A DNA stretch of 64,000 bases from Sphaerotilus mobilis (lineage in GTDB: Bacteria; Pseudomonadota; Gammaproteobacteria; Burkholderiales; Burkholderiaceae_C): contig NZ_SGWV01000010.1 in the NCBI RefSeq assembly GCF_004216565.1, forward strand, positions 544,588 to 608,587, given 5' to 3'. The notes under the pieces are model-generated. The model made no database searches and had not been told where the DNA came from. It saw only the letters and a program-made list of their open reading frames with translations. This document shows positions 17,103 to 28,071 of this stretch, in pieces. Within the stretch, counting starts at the first letter, position 1. Each line of letters begins with the position of its first letter. Position numbers and translations under genes: made by a program.

Positions 17103-18242
17103 ATGATCGTCCTGAAAGCAGCACAGGAACAGGTATTGGGAGCCCTGCAAGCGGTCTCCGGCATCGTCGAGCGACGCCACACGCTGCCGATCCTGGCCAA
17201 CGTGCTGATCCGCAAGTCGGGCGGCCGCACCGAGCTCACCACCAGCGACCTGGAAATCCAGGTCCGCACCAGCGCCGACCTCGGCGGTGACGACAACGCC
17301 TTCGCCACCACCGTCGGTGCGCGCAAGCTGATCGACATCCTGCGCACCTTGCCGTCCGACCAGATCGTGACGCTGAGCGCGGCCCAGAACAAGCTGACGC
17401 TGCAGGGCGGCAAGAGCCGCTTCACGCTGCAGACGCTGCCAGCCGATGACTTTCCGCTGGTCCAGGAGGCGGCCGAATTCGGCCCTGCCTTCAGCGTGCC
17501 GCAGAAGACGCTCAAGGGCTTGATCGACCAGGTCCACTTCGCGATGGCGGTGCACGACATCCGCTACTACCTCAACGGCATCCTGTTCGTCGCCGAGGGC
17601 AAGACGCTCACACTGGTCGCCACCGACGGCCACCGACTGGCGCTGGCCCAGGCCACGCTAGAGACCGAGATCCCCAAGCAGGAGGTCATCCTGCCGCGCA
17701 AGACCGTGCTCGAACTGCAGCGCCTGCTGAAGTCCGAGAAGGACGACAAGAACGCGCCCGAAGGTGCCGAGGAAGCCCGCATCGAGATGCGCTTCGCCGA
17801 CAACCAGGCCAAGTTCTCCTTTGGCGGCATGGAGTTCGTGACCAAGCTGGTCGAGGGCAAGTTCCCCGACTACAACCGCGTCATCCCGCGCAACCACAAG
17901 AACCACGTCACGCTGGGTCGCGCCCCGCTGCTGGCCAGCCTGCAGCGCGCGGCCATCCTGACGAGCGAGAAGTTCAAGGGCGTGCGGGTCAACTTCGAGC
18001 CCGGCAACCTTCGCATCGCCAGCTCCAACGCCGAGCAGGAAGAGGCCAAGGAAGAACTCGAGATCGACTACGGCGGCGACGCCATCGAGATCGGCTTCAA
18101 CGTGACCTATCTGATGGACGTGCTGTCCAACGTCTCCGAGGAGATGGTCACCCTCTCGCTGCAGGACGCCAGCAGCTCGGCCCTGGTGACCGTGCCCGAG
18201 CGCAGCGGCTTCAAATATGTCGTGATGCCGATGAGGATCTGA
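17103..18242 (+). CDS. dnaN: DNA polymerase III beta sliding clamp
   Basis: 379 residues starting MIVLKAAQEQVLGALQAVSG, the Burkholderiales DnaN N-terminus; a GTG 12 bp upstream is in frame but less likely. Three repeated clamp domains are visible, with the conserved VERRHTLPILANVLI near the start and the C-terminal YVVMPMRI that lines the partner-binding cleft. As a dimeric ring it tethers Pol III and other DNA-processing enzymes to DNA. It lies between dnaA and gyrB. Confidence 0.97.
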   Translation: MIVLKAAQEQVLGALQAVSGIVERRHTLPILANVLIRKSGGRTELTTSDLEIQVRTSADLGGDDNAFATTVGARKLIDILRTLPSDQIVTLSAAQNKLTLQGGKSRFTLQTLPADDFPLVQEAAEFGPAFSVPQKTLKGLIDQVHFAMAVHDIRYYLNGILFVAEGKTLTLVATDGHRLALAQATLETEIPKQEVILPRKTVLELQRLLKSEKDDKNAPEGAEEARIEMRFADNQAKFSFGGMEFVTKLVEGKFPDYNRVIPRNHKNHVTLGRAPLLASLQRAAILTSEKFKGVRVNFEPGNLRIASSNAEQEEAKEELEIDYGGDAIEIGFNVTYLMDVLSNVSEEMVTLSLQDASSSALVTVPERSGFKYVVMPMRI

Positions 18243-18275
18243 CGCGCCCCGCGCGCCGTCCCGGCCATTCCACCT

Positions 18276-18299
18276 TCAAGCGGGCCCCGGCCCGCTTGA
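18276..18299. terminator. Strong hairpin between dnaN and gyrB
   Basis: TCAAGCGGGCC pairs perfectly with GGCCCGCTTGA around a minimal loop, followed by GCATTTCTG. It probably terminates or attenuates dnaN transcription before gyrB, although the T tract is short. Confidence 0.65.
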
Positions 18300-20936
<2,637 letters not shown>

Positions 20937-21356
20937 GGGGTGGGCAGCCGTAGGTCGCCAAAGTAGTGGCGACTCGCGCCACAAGATTTCGACCAGCGGG
21001 CGGCAGTTCCTGCGACCGGCCTCGCCACGCATGCCGGTGGAGTCCAAGGGCGCGGCTGCAACCAGGTGGGGCGTGACCCCACCGACGTCACCTCAGCTTG
21101 CCTGCTTGTGAAGCTGCGCCGCGAGCGACGACAGCATTGCGGCAAGCCAACGGCCTTGGCCTCGGCGTGCTACCGACCCGGAGCGGACATCCACCGCCTG
21201 AACCTCAAGGTCGGAAAGCAGACGTTCGCGGCGGTCTGTGAGCCCAGAAGCAGTGGGCTCCGCCTGAGCGCCCATTGGTTCATTGGAATATCCGGGCGCC
21301 AAGCTCTAAGTCCCCGGTGCAAACTTCGACGTCGACCTCGGCTTGCACAGAGCGAT
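20937..21356. other. 420-bp gene-free region at the gyrB / tartrate-island boundary
   Basis: No convincing gene. It contains a hairpin GGTGGGG/CCCCACC (21065-21083, 5-nt loop), possibly a gyrB terminator, and GAGCCCA/TGGGCTC (21240-21260). A minus-strand stretch around 21093-21302 reads as a short polar peptide without recognisable domain; it may be the decayed edge of an inserted segment, since the catabolic genes start just beyond it. Confidence 0.35.
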
Positions 21357-22250
21357 CTATTGCGCCATCTGGAGCCGCAACGCTTCCACGCACAGCCGAA
21401 CCTTGGCCGACTGCGCCGAGCGCACGGTCGACACCGCATACAGCGGTGCCTCTTGCGCCCACTGCGGCAACACCTGCACCAGCGCCCCGCGGGCCAGGCT
21501 GGGCGCCAGCAGCCACTGCGAGCTCATGACGATGCCGTGGCCGTCGCAGGCCCAGCGCAGGACAACGTCGATGTCGTTCGAGGCCAGGGTACTGGCAGGC
21601 TTGACGCTTGCAGGACCTTCTGGCCCTGTCAGCCGCCAGGCGCCGAACGGGTCTTCGCGGTCGCGCAGCAACACGCACTGGTGCTCTGCCACGTCGCCCA
21701 GTACCTGAGGCGTCCCGCGCCGTGCCAAGTAGGCCGGCGCCGCACACAGGATGCGCTGGTTGGGTGCTACCAGGTGACCGATCAGGTGCGGCTCGGCCAC
21801 CGAGCCGACCCGCACATCGAGGTGGAAGGATTCGCCGATCAGGTCGACCCGCCGGTCCAGAAGTTCAAGCCACACGTCGATCGCCGGGTGGCGTGACTTC
21901 AGTGCCGAAAGTGCCGGTGCCACCACCTCGCGGCCCAGGCGCGGGCTGCTGCAGATGCGGATCGGACCCTCGGGCTCGACCGCGATGCGCGCCACGTCCT
22001 CGCGCATGTCGTCCACGTCGTCGAGGATGCGCTGGGACCAAGCCAGAACCTTGCGTCCCTCGTCGGTCAAGTCGACCCGGCGCGTGGTGCGCTTGAGCAG
22101 CGTGACGCCGAGCGTGGCCTCCAGTTGTGCGATGCGCTTGCTCATCAGCGTGGGCGCCACGCCAGCCTCGCGCGCGCCGGCGGCGAAGCTGGCGCGACGA
22201 GCAACACAGCAAAACAGGCGAAGGTCGCCCAGGTCGGGATGTTTATCCAC
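21357..22250 (-). CDS. LysR-family transcriptional regulator
   Basis: 297 residues. The N-terminal winged helix-turn-helix (about residues 7-66, LRLFCCVARRASFAAGAREAG then TLMSKRIAQLEATLGVTLL) is followed by the LysR substrate-binding domain from about residue 95. It is transcribed divergently from the catabolic operon with 96 bp between the starts, the usual position for a LysR activator that controls the adjacent genes and itself. The ligand is probably tartrate or a related acid; this is inferred from context only. Confidence 0.93.
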   Translation of the reverse strand: MDKHPDLGDLRLFCCVARRASFAAGAREAGVAPTLMSKRIAQLEATLGVTLLKRTTRRVDLTDEGRKVLAWSQRILDDVDDMREDVARIAVEPEGPIRICSSPRLGREVVAPALSALKSRHPAIDVWLELLDRRVDLIGESFHLDVRVGSVAEPHLIGHLVAPNQRILCAAPAYLARRGTPQVLGDVAEHQCVLLRDREDPFGAWRLTGPEGPASVKPASTLASNDIDVVLRWACDGHGIVMSSQWLLAPSLARGALVQVLPQWAQEAPLYAVSTVRSAQSAKVRLCVEALRLQMAQ

Positions 22251-22346
22251 GATTTGGCATCAGTAAATCTCAGTGGCGGCAGATTGTCTTTGATTTTGGA
22301 ATCTCTAAGCTCACAGCACTCCACCGACCAACCCCTACGACGCGCC
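22251..22346. promoter_or_regulatory. Divergent promoter region with candidate LysR sites
   Basis: Two dyads lie here: ATTTGGCATCAGTAAAT (22252-22268, arms ATTT/AAAT) and AGATT-N14-AATCT (22281-22304). Both are AT-rich islands in very GC-rich DNA and fit the loose T-N11-A type sites bound by LysR proteins upstream of the operon they activate. Confidence 0.5.
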
Positions 22347-23279
22347 ATGCCCACCATCGCCAACTACCGCGGCATCATTCCCGCCATCGCCTGCCCGTTC
22401 ACCGAGAACCATCGGATCGACGAACCCGCGTTGCGCCGTCTCGCCGGCTGGCTGGCCGAGCAGCGCGGCATCGTGGCGGTGATGACCAACGGCCACACCG
22501 GCGAGGTGTTCTCGCTGCAGCCGCACGAACGCGCCGAGGTCACTCGCATCGTGGCAGACGAATTGAGGGGCCGGATCCCCGTGATCAGCTCCATCGTCTG
22601 CGAGGGCATAGAGGACGCGAAGGTTCACGCCCGCATGGCCAAGGAAGCCGGCGCCAGCGGCCTGGACGTGATGCCGCCGCACCACTGGCTGCGCTTCGGT
22701 TACCGGCCAGACCATGTGCGCCACTACTTCGACGCCATTGCCGAGAGCGGGCTGGACCTCATAGCCCACGTGTACCCGGCCTGGACGCGCGCCAGCTACA
22801 GCACCGCGGTGATGGCCGACCTGGCCCGCCACCCCGCCGTGGCCGCCTTCAAGGTGGGCCAGCGCGACATGAACAAGTACGCCGCCGACATTGCCGCCGT
22901 GCGTGCTGCCAACCCGGCCAAGGCCATCCTCACCTGCCACGATGAATACCTGCTGGCCAGCATGGTGCAGGGCGTGGATGGGGCCCTGGTGGGCTTCGCC
23001 ACCTTCATCCCGAACCTGATTGCCGACCTGTGGGAAGCCGTGAAGGCTGGCGACCTGAAGCGCGCCATGGCCATTCAGGCTGTGATTACCCCGCTGAAGG
23101 ATGCCGTGTACGGCGGCGGCGAGCCCACTGGCGAAGCGCATGCCCGCATGAAAGCCGGCATGTGGCTGGCCGGTGTCATCGACTCCCCCACCGTACGCCC
23201 GCCCACCGAGGCCCCCACCGAGGCCGAGATGGCCACCCTGCGCGCCGCCGTGACGCAGGCCGGGCTGCTGAAGCGTTAA
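22347..23279 (+). CDS. DapA/NAL-family lyase (dihydrodipicolinate synthase-like)
   Basis: 310 residues, a TIM-barrel of the class I aldolase DapA family. The Schiff-base lysine is about residue 169 (VAAFKVGQRD) and the catalytic tyrosine about residue 143 (IAHVYPAW). The pyruvate carboxylate-binding loop, normally GTTGE, is NGHTGE here. The chosen ATG (MPTIANYRGI) fits the family N-terminus; the frame is open well upstream but that part is the LysR region. In this operon it is more likely a catabolic hydratase-aldolase or dehydratase for a 2-keto acid than a lysine-biosynthesis enzyme. Confidence 0.88.
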   Translation: MPTIANYRGIIPAIACPFTENHRIDEPALRRLAGWLAEQRGIVAVMTNGHTGEVFSLQPHERAEVTRIVADELRGRIPVISSIVCEGIEDAKVHARMAKEAGASGLDVMPPHHWLRFGYRPDHVRHYFDAIAESGLDLIAHVYPAWTRASYSTAVMADLARHPAVAAFKVGQRDMNKYAADIAAVRAANPAKAILTCHDEYLLASMVQGVDGALVGFATFIPNLIADLWEAVKAGDLKRAMAIQAVITPLKDAVYGGGEPTGEAHARMKAGMWLAGVIDSPTVRPPTEAPTEAEMATLRAAVTQAGLLKR

Positions 23280-23321
23280 ACCCCCACCCGCACCCATAAC
23301 ACCCCGAAGGAGACGACAACC

Positions 23322-24284
23322 ATGAACCGTTCAAACTTCCTGCGCGCCGCCGCCGCGGCCGCCCTGTTCGCCTGCATTGGCAGTGCCTCGGCCCAGGCTT
23401 ACCCCAACAAGCCGGTGAAGGTGATCATTCCCTTCCCGCCCGGCGGCACGCTCGACTTCATCGGACGAAGCTTGGCGCAGAAGATGAGCGAATCCACCGG
23501 CCAGACCTTCGTCGTGGAGAACCGCCCGGGCGGAAACGGCTTCATCGGTGCCGACGCCGTGGCCAAGGCGCCGAACGACGGCTACACCCTGCTCTTCAAC
23601 GCCAGCACCTTCACCACCGGCCCCATGGTGGCCAAGGCGCCGTATGACGTGCAGAAGGACTTCAGCCCCGTGGTGCTGGTGGCGCAAGCCCCGCTGGCCC
23701 TGAGCGTGAACAACGACCTGCCGGTGAAGGACGTGGCCGGGCTCATCGCTTACGCCAAGGCCAACCCGGGCAAGTTGAACTTCGCCATCGGCTCCACCGG
23801 CTCGGCCGGTCACCTTTCCACCGAACTGCTCAAGCGGGCCGGCGGCTTGGACATCACCATCGTGCCCTACAAGGGAACGGCACCGGCCATGCAGGACCTG
23901 GTGGGCGGCCAGATCCAGGGCTTCATCGACCCCCTGCTGGGCGCGATGAACTTCCACAAGACTGGCAAGCTGCGCATCATTGCGCTGACCTCCAAGAACC
24001 GCGTGCCCAACCTGCCCGAAGTGCCCACCGTGGGCGACACCGTGGCCGGCTACGAGTTCTACAGCTGGTATGGCTTGTGGGCTCCGGCCGGCACCGCGCC
24101 CGACGTGGTGGCCAAGCTGAATGCCGAAGCCAACAAGGCCCTGGCCAGCGACATGAAGCAGAAGCTCGTCGACCAGGGCCTGATCGTCAACGGCGGCAGC
24201 GTGGCCGACATCGTGAAGTTCCAGAGCGAGGACATGGCCAAGAGCCAGAAGATCATCACCGAAGGGAACATTCGTGCCCAGTGA
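23322..24284 (+). CDS. Tripartite tricarboxylate transporter (Bug-type) substrate-binding protein
   Basis: 320 residues with a Sec signal peptide (FLRAAAAAALFACIGSASAQA) and the family phrases YPNKPVKVIIPFPPGGTLDFIGR, VENRPGGNGFIGADAVAKA and PDGYTLLF-like NDGYTLLF. Bug proteins are periplasmic binding proteins for organic acids and work with TctA/TctB membrane subunits. Neither membrane subunit gene is here, as is usual for the many orphan Bug proteins of Burkholderiales. The ligand is likely a dicarboxylate such as tartrate, inferred from the operon. Confidence 0.93.
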   Translation: MNRSNFLRAAAAAALFACIGSASAQAYPNKPVKVIIPFPPGGTLDFIGRSLAQKMSESTGQTFVVENRPGGNGFIGADAVAKAPNDGYTLLFNASTFTTGPMVAKAPYDVQKDFSPVVLVAQAPLALSVNNDLPVKDVAGLIAYAKANPGKLNFAIGSTGSAGHLSTELLKRAGGLDITIVPYKGTAPAMQDLVGGQIQGFIDPLLGAMNFHKTGKLRIIALTSKNRVPNLPEVPTVGDTVAGYEFYSWYGLWAPAGTAPDVVAKLNAEANKALASDMKQKLVDQGLIVNGGSVADIVKFQSEDMAKSQKIITEGNIRAQ

Positions 24285-24984
24285 CGGGCCCGAAGGCGCA
24301 CGGCGAGCGCTGGTCACCGGCAGCAGCTCGGGCATCGGCTACGCCGTGGCCGAGCGCCTGCTGGCCGGCGGCTGGAAGGTGCTCGGCCTGGACGCCCAGG
24401 GCCCCGCGCTCGCCCACGCCTCCTACACGCATGAGGTGATCGACCTCACCGATGCACCGGCCATCGACGCCCTTTGCGCCAGCCTGCCCACGCCGCAGGC
24501 GGTGGTTCACGCCGCTGGCGTGCTGCGCACCGGCAGCCTGGGCAGCCTGACGGCTGAAGACGCCACCCTGATGTGGCAACTGCATGCGCAGGCCGCCACG
24601 CGCCTGGCCGATGCCCTTCTGCCGCGCATGGCCCAGGCCGGCACCGGCCGCCTGGTGCTCATCGGCAGCCGGGTGGCGCAGGGCATGCCTGGGCGCAGCC
24701 TGTATGCGGCCAGCAAGGCGGCCCTGGTGGCGCTGGCGCGCAGTTGGGCAGCCGAGGTGGTGGCGCTGGGCGTGACGGTGAACATCGTCTCGCCCGCCGC
24801 CACCGACACCGCCATGCTGCGTGACCCGGCACGCGCCGCCACCGCGCCGAAGCTGCCACCCATCGGCCGGCTCATCCAGCCGCAGGAAGTGGCCGCGCTG
24901 GTGACCTACCTGCTTTCCCCCGAAGCTGCAGCCATCACCGGGCAGGACATCGCCCTGTGCGGCGGCAGTTCATTGCCGCGCTAA
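24274..24984 (+). CDS. SDR-family oxidoreductase of the tartrate operon
   Basis: 236 residues, classical SDR: cofactor motif TGSSSGIG near residue 16, HAAG near residue 78 and catalytic YAASK at about 144-148. The C-terminal ITGQDIALCGGSSLPR is like FabG-type dehydrogenases. The GTG start overlaps the end of the binding-protein gene by 11 bp and follows GAAGGGA. It would oxidise or reduce a hydroxy acid or keto acid of the pathway; the substrate is not determined. Confidence 0.88.
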   Translation: MPSDGPEGARRALVTGSSSGIGYAVAERLLAGGWKVLGLDAQGPALAHASYTHEVIDLTDAPAIDALCASLPTPQAVVHAAGVLRTGSLGSLTAEDATLMWQLHAQAATRLADALLPRMAQAGTGRLVLIGSRVAQGMPGRSLYAASKAALVALARSWAAEVVALGVTVNIVSPAATDTAMLRDPARAATAPKLPPIGRLIQPQEVAALVTYLLSPEAAAITGQDIALCGGSSLPR

Positions 24985-25001
24985 TTTCTTCACCACGCAT
25001 C

Positions 25002-26171
25002 ATGAAAATCGTCGAGATCCGCGAAAGCACGCGGCCCATCAGTTCGAACATCCGCAACGCCTACATTGACTTCAGCAAGATGACGCTGAGCCTGGTGGCG
25101 GTGGTCACCGATGTGATCGTCGATGGCAAGCCGGTCATCGGCTACGGCTTCAACTCCAACGGCCGCTATGGCCAGGGCGCGCTGATGCGCGAGCGCTTCA
25201 TTCCCCGGGTGCTGGAAGCCGAGCCAGACAGCCTGCGCGACACGCAGCGCGACAACCTCGATCCGCACAAGATCTGGGCCACGATGATGACGAACGAAAA
25301 GCCCGGTGGACACGGTGAACGTTCCGTGGCCGTGGGCACCATCGACATGGCGGTGTGGGACGCTGTGGCGAAGATCGAGCGCAAGCCACTGTCTCGCCTG
25401 CTGGCCGAACGCTACGGCCAGGGCAAGCCAGCCAACCCCAAGGTGTTTGTCTACGCCGCCGGTGGCTACTACTGGCCGGGCCAGGGCCTGGAAGGCCTGA
25501 CACGCGAAATGCAGAGTTACCTTGACCGCGGCTACAGCGTGGTAAAGAAGAAGATCGGCGGGGCCTCGCTCAGCGAAGACTGCAAGCGCATCGAGGCCGT
25601 GCTGAAGCTGCTGCAGCCCGGCCAGCGCCTGGCGGTGGATGCCAACGGCCGCTTCGATTTGAAGACCGCGATTGAGTACGCCAAGGCGCTGAAGGACTAC
25701 AACCTGTTCTGGTACGAGGAAGCCGGGGACCCGCTCGACTATCAGCTTCAAGCCGAACTCTCGCCCCACTACGACGGCGCAATGGCCACGGGCGAGAACC
25801 TGTTCTCGATGCAGGACGCGCGCAACCTCATCCGCCACGGCGGCATGCGGCCTGACCGCGACTGGCTGCAGTTCGACTGCGCCCTGAGCTACGGCCTGGT
25901 CGAATACCTGCGCACGCTGGAGATGATCCAGGCCCATGGCTGGAGCCCATCGCGATGCATTCCCCACGGCGGCCACCAGATGAGCCTGGCGATCGCCGCC
26001 GGTTTGGGCCTGGGCGGCAATGAAAGCTACCCCGATCTGTTCCAGCCCTATGGCGGCTTCCCCGACGGCGTGCGGGTCGAGAACGGCCACGTCACCCTGC
26101 CCGACCTGCCGGGCATCGGCTTCGAAGGCAAGGCTGATCTGTATGCTGAGATGAGGGCCCTCGCCTCCTGA
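25002..26171 (+). CDS. tarD: D(-)-tartrate dehydratase, enolase superfamily (MR/MLE)
   Basis: 389 residues, the length of the characterised Bradyrhizobium enzyme. From memory the two share most of their sequence, including SNIRNAYIDFSKMT, NEKPGGHGERSVAVGTIDMA and NESYPDLFQPYGGFPDGVR. The key residues fall at the same positions as in that enzyme: KxK with Lys184, metal ligands Asp213, Glu239 and Glu265, and His322. The reaction is Mg-dependent dehydration of D-tartrate to oxaloacetate. The start chosen is the ATG at 25002; an upstream in-frame Met would add unrelated residues. It is the last gene of the operon and defines its likely purpose. Confidence 0.9.
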   Translation: MKIVEIRESTRPISSNIRNAYIDFSKMTLSLVAVVTDVIVDGKPVIGYGFNSNGRYGQGALMRERFIPRVLEAEPDSLRDTQRDNLDPHKIWATMMTNEKPGGHGERSVAVGTIDMAVWDAVAKIERKPLSRLLAERYGQGKPANPKVFVYAAGGYYWPGQGLEGLTREMQSYLDRGYSVVKKKIGGASLSEDCKRIEAVLKLLQPGQRLAVDANGRFDLKTAIEYAKALKDYNLFWYEEAGDPLDYQLQAELSPHYDGAMATGENLFSMQDARNLIRHGGMRPDRDWLQFDCALSYGLVEYLRTLEMIQAHGWSPSRCIPHGGHQMSLAIAAGLGLGGNESYPDLFQPYGGFPDGVRVENGHVTLPDLPGIGFEGKADLYAEMRALAS

Positions 26172-26365
26172 GCGGGACTCGCGATCAGACTTGGCGCGCA
26201 CGTAGGCCAGCCGCAACGACTCGTGGACACCTTCGACCGAAGCTGCGGTGCGGCACTCGCCAAGTGCTTGTCGGCGCTGGCGCGCCAGAGCAACTAATCT
26301 GGCGCCCTGCGGCAGCCGTAGGCCGTCCCCCGAACCAGCAACCGTTCAGACCCCGGAGCCCCACC

Positions 26366-26818
26366 ATGCTCAAGCGCATCCCCGACTTCATCGACGCCGA
26401 CCTGCTGTGGATCCTCGCGGCCATGGGACATGGCGACCAGCTCGCGGTGGTGGACCGCAACTTCCCGGCCCACGCCATCGCGCAGCAGACCCGCAGCGGC
26501 AAGCTCGTGACGCTGGGCGGCATGGATGCGCCGCGCACGGTGGCCGGCCTGCTGGAACTGCTGCCGCTGGACACCTTCGTGGACCAGCCGCTAGCCTGGA
26601 TGGACCCGGTCGACGAGCCCGGCAAGGTCCTGTCGGTCCATGCCGACGTGCTGGCGGTCTGCCTTGCCGCCGAAGGCCGCGAGATCGCCCACCGGGTGAT
26701 CCCCCGCGCCGATTTCTACGACGCCGCCAAACGCTGCTTCGCGGTCGTCCAGAACACCGAGTCGCGGCCGTACGGGTGCTTCATCCTGACCAAGGGCGTG
26801 GTGTTCGAGGCGGAGTGA
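26366..26818 (+). CDS. RbsD/FucU-family sugar mutarotase
   Basis: 150 residues. The conserved MGHGDQLAVVDRNFPA (catalytic His about 22) and the C-terminal TESRPYGCFILTKGVV are the two signatures of RbsD/FucU proteins, which interconvert pyranose/furanose or anomeric forms of ribose or fucose. FucU-like features (the C-terminal PYG block) suggest an L-fucose-type mutarotase. GGAG precedes the ATG. It stands 195 bp beyond the tartrate operon with no sugar transporter or kinase alongside, so the physiological sugar is unknown. Confidence 0.88.
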   Translation: MLKRIPDFIDADLLWILAAMGHGDQLAVVDRNFPAHAIAQQTRSGKLVTLGGMDAPRTVAGLLELLPLDTFVDQPLAWMDPVDEPGKVLSVHADVLAVCLAAEGREIAHRVIPRADFYDAAKRCFAVVQNTESRPYGCFILTKGVVFEAE

Positions 26819-26979
26819 GCGGCCTGGCGGTCGATGCAAGACCGCTTGCGCCGCGTTGCTGGTGCGTCAGCGCCTCGACGACGCTGCCTTTGAACAAGGC
26901 TCGCCGCACGCCCTGCAGCAGCCACGCGGGAACCCCGCAGCCAGCAGAACAGCAGCGAACGACGGGGCAGGTCTTCCGT

Positions 26980-27336
26980 TCAAGCTTGCGGACGGGCACT
27001 GCCGACCATCGGGACTGGCCGGTCGGCCAGCGGATGCGGGATGCCGCGGTCGCCATAGTTGCCAATGACTTCGGCGATGACCACCTGGTAGCCGTCCAGC
27101 CAGCGACCTTGCTGGCGCTTCGCGGCCAGGTGGTAAGGATGGTTCATCAGCGCCGTCAGCGCTTCCAGCGAGTCCCAGTAGTAGACGTTGCAGATGAGCC
27201 CGCTGGACGGGTTCTCCCACGCTTCCTCGCCCAGGTAGCCGGGTGTCGCTTTTGCGATGGACGCGATGACCCCGTCGATGGCGTGGAACGCGTCGTCGAA
27301 GTCCTTCTTGGCGAAGGTGAAGGTGGCGGTGTACAT
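26980..27336 (-). CDS. Antibiotic biosynthesis monooxygenase (ABM) domain protein
   Basis: 118 residues forming one dimeric alpha+beta ferredoxin-like ABM domain: MYTATFTFAKKDFDDAFHAID, a central ENPSSGLICNVYYWDSLEAL and ALMNHPYHLAAKRQQGRWLDGYQV. Proteins of this fold include cofactor-less monooxygenases and haem-degrading enzymes, but many are uncharacterised. It lies 21 bp downstream of the PaiB-like gene on the same strand and is probably in its transcript. Confidence 0.8.
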   Translation of the reverse strand: MYTATFTFAKKDFDDAFHAIDGVIASIAKATPGYLGEEAWENPSSGLICNVYYWDSLEALTALMNHPYHLAAKRQQGRWLDGYQVVIAEVIGNYGDRGIPHPLADRPVPMVGSARPQA

Positions 27337-27357
27337 GGTGGTGACTTCGGGGGCGGG

Positions 27358-27981
27358 TCAAGCCTGGCGCACGACGTTCGCCATCGCGGCATGGCCCCTG
27401 ACATCGAGGTTCTCGACGACGCCTTGGCGGTCGCGCGCGTCCTTGTTCTGGCTGGCCTTGACCTTGCCGACGATGGACGTGACGGCCACCTCGATGCCGA
27501 CGATGTGCCGCAGCATCTCGTCAAGGTAGTCCGGCGGCGCGTCGCCCATCTTCCACGGCTTGGGCTCGGTGGCCTCGTGCGTGCGGGTCAACCTGGCGAC
27601 CAGGCGACGCACGAAGCGCTCGTCGTCGTGGACATTCAAGATGCCCTGCACGTGGACCACTTCGTAGTTCCAGGTCGGCACCTGGCGATGCGCCTCGTGC
27701 TTGCTGGGGTACCAGTTGGGCGAGATGTAGGCCTGCGCCCCGCGGAAGACCACCAGCACCGGGCTGCCCGTCGGGCAGTGCTGCAAGAACGGGTTGGCAC
27801 GCGCGACATGGGCACTCAAGACGCCCTGACCACCCCCGACGCCGGGCTCGTATTCGAAGGGGATGTGGTCGGCGTCGAGGCCCGCCGTGCCGGACGTGAC
27901 CAACATGCCCAGCGGGTGCTCGCGCATGATGCGCTGGAGGACTTCGGGGCGGTTCTCGGCGAAGTGTTGGGGGATGTACAT
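27358..27981 (-). CDS. PaiB-like FMN-binding negative transcriptional regulator
   Basis: 207 residues. The split-barrel flavin-binding family is recognised from MYIPQHFAENRPEVLQRIM at the start, then LDADHIPFEY, LSAHVARANPFLQ, AYISPNWYPSK and VPTWNYEVVHVQG. PaiB of Bacillus represses sporulation and protease genes, but most homologues are probably FMN-dependent enzymes or sensors rather than DNA-binding proteins. It is divergent from a MocR regulator with 90 bp between starts, a frequent pairing. Confidence 0.9.
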   Translation of the reverse strand: MYIPQHFAENRPEVLQRIMREHPLGMLVTSGTAGLDADHIPFEYEPGVGGGQGVLSAHVARANPFLQHCPTGSPVLVVFRGAQAYISPNWYPSKHEAHRQVPTWNYEVVHVQGILNVHDDERFVRRLVARLTRTHEATEPKPWKMGDAPPDYLDEMLRHIVGIEVAVTSIVGKVKASQNKDARDRQGVVENLDVRGHAAMANVVRQA

Positions 27982-28071
27982 GGGGCGTCCGGCGGCAAAG
28001 GTGACAAGCGCGACGGCCGGACTTTCGCGTCAAACCGGCACAATGAGAAGTTCCAGTTTTGACGAATCTTG
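27982..28071. promoter_or_regulatory. Divergent promoter region between paiB-like and mocR-like genes
   Basis: The interval contains GTCAAA (28029-28034) and its inverted match TTTGAC (28058-28063), an AT-richer segment AATGAGAAG between them, and no strong ribosome-binding site for the MocR gene. It is the likely operator by which the MocR protein regulates both genes. Confidence 0.4.

Noticed and set aside
21093-21302. 69-codon minus-strand frame beyond gyrB as a gene
   Set aside because: Polar translation without a domain or a good ribosome-binding site; kept only as part of the gene-poor interval.
22242-22250. TTATCCACG, one base off a DnaA box, near the LysR start
   Set aside because: A single near-match inside the coding end of the LysR gene, away from the origin; expected by chance.
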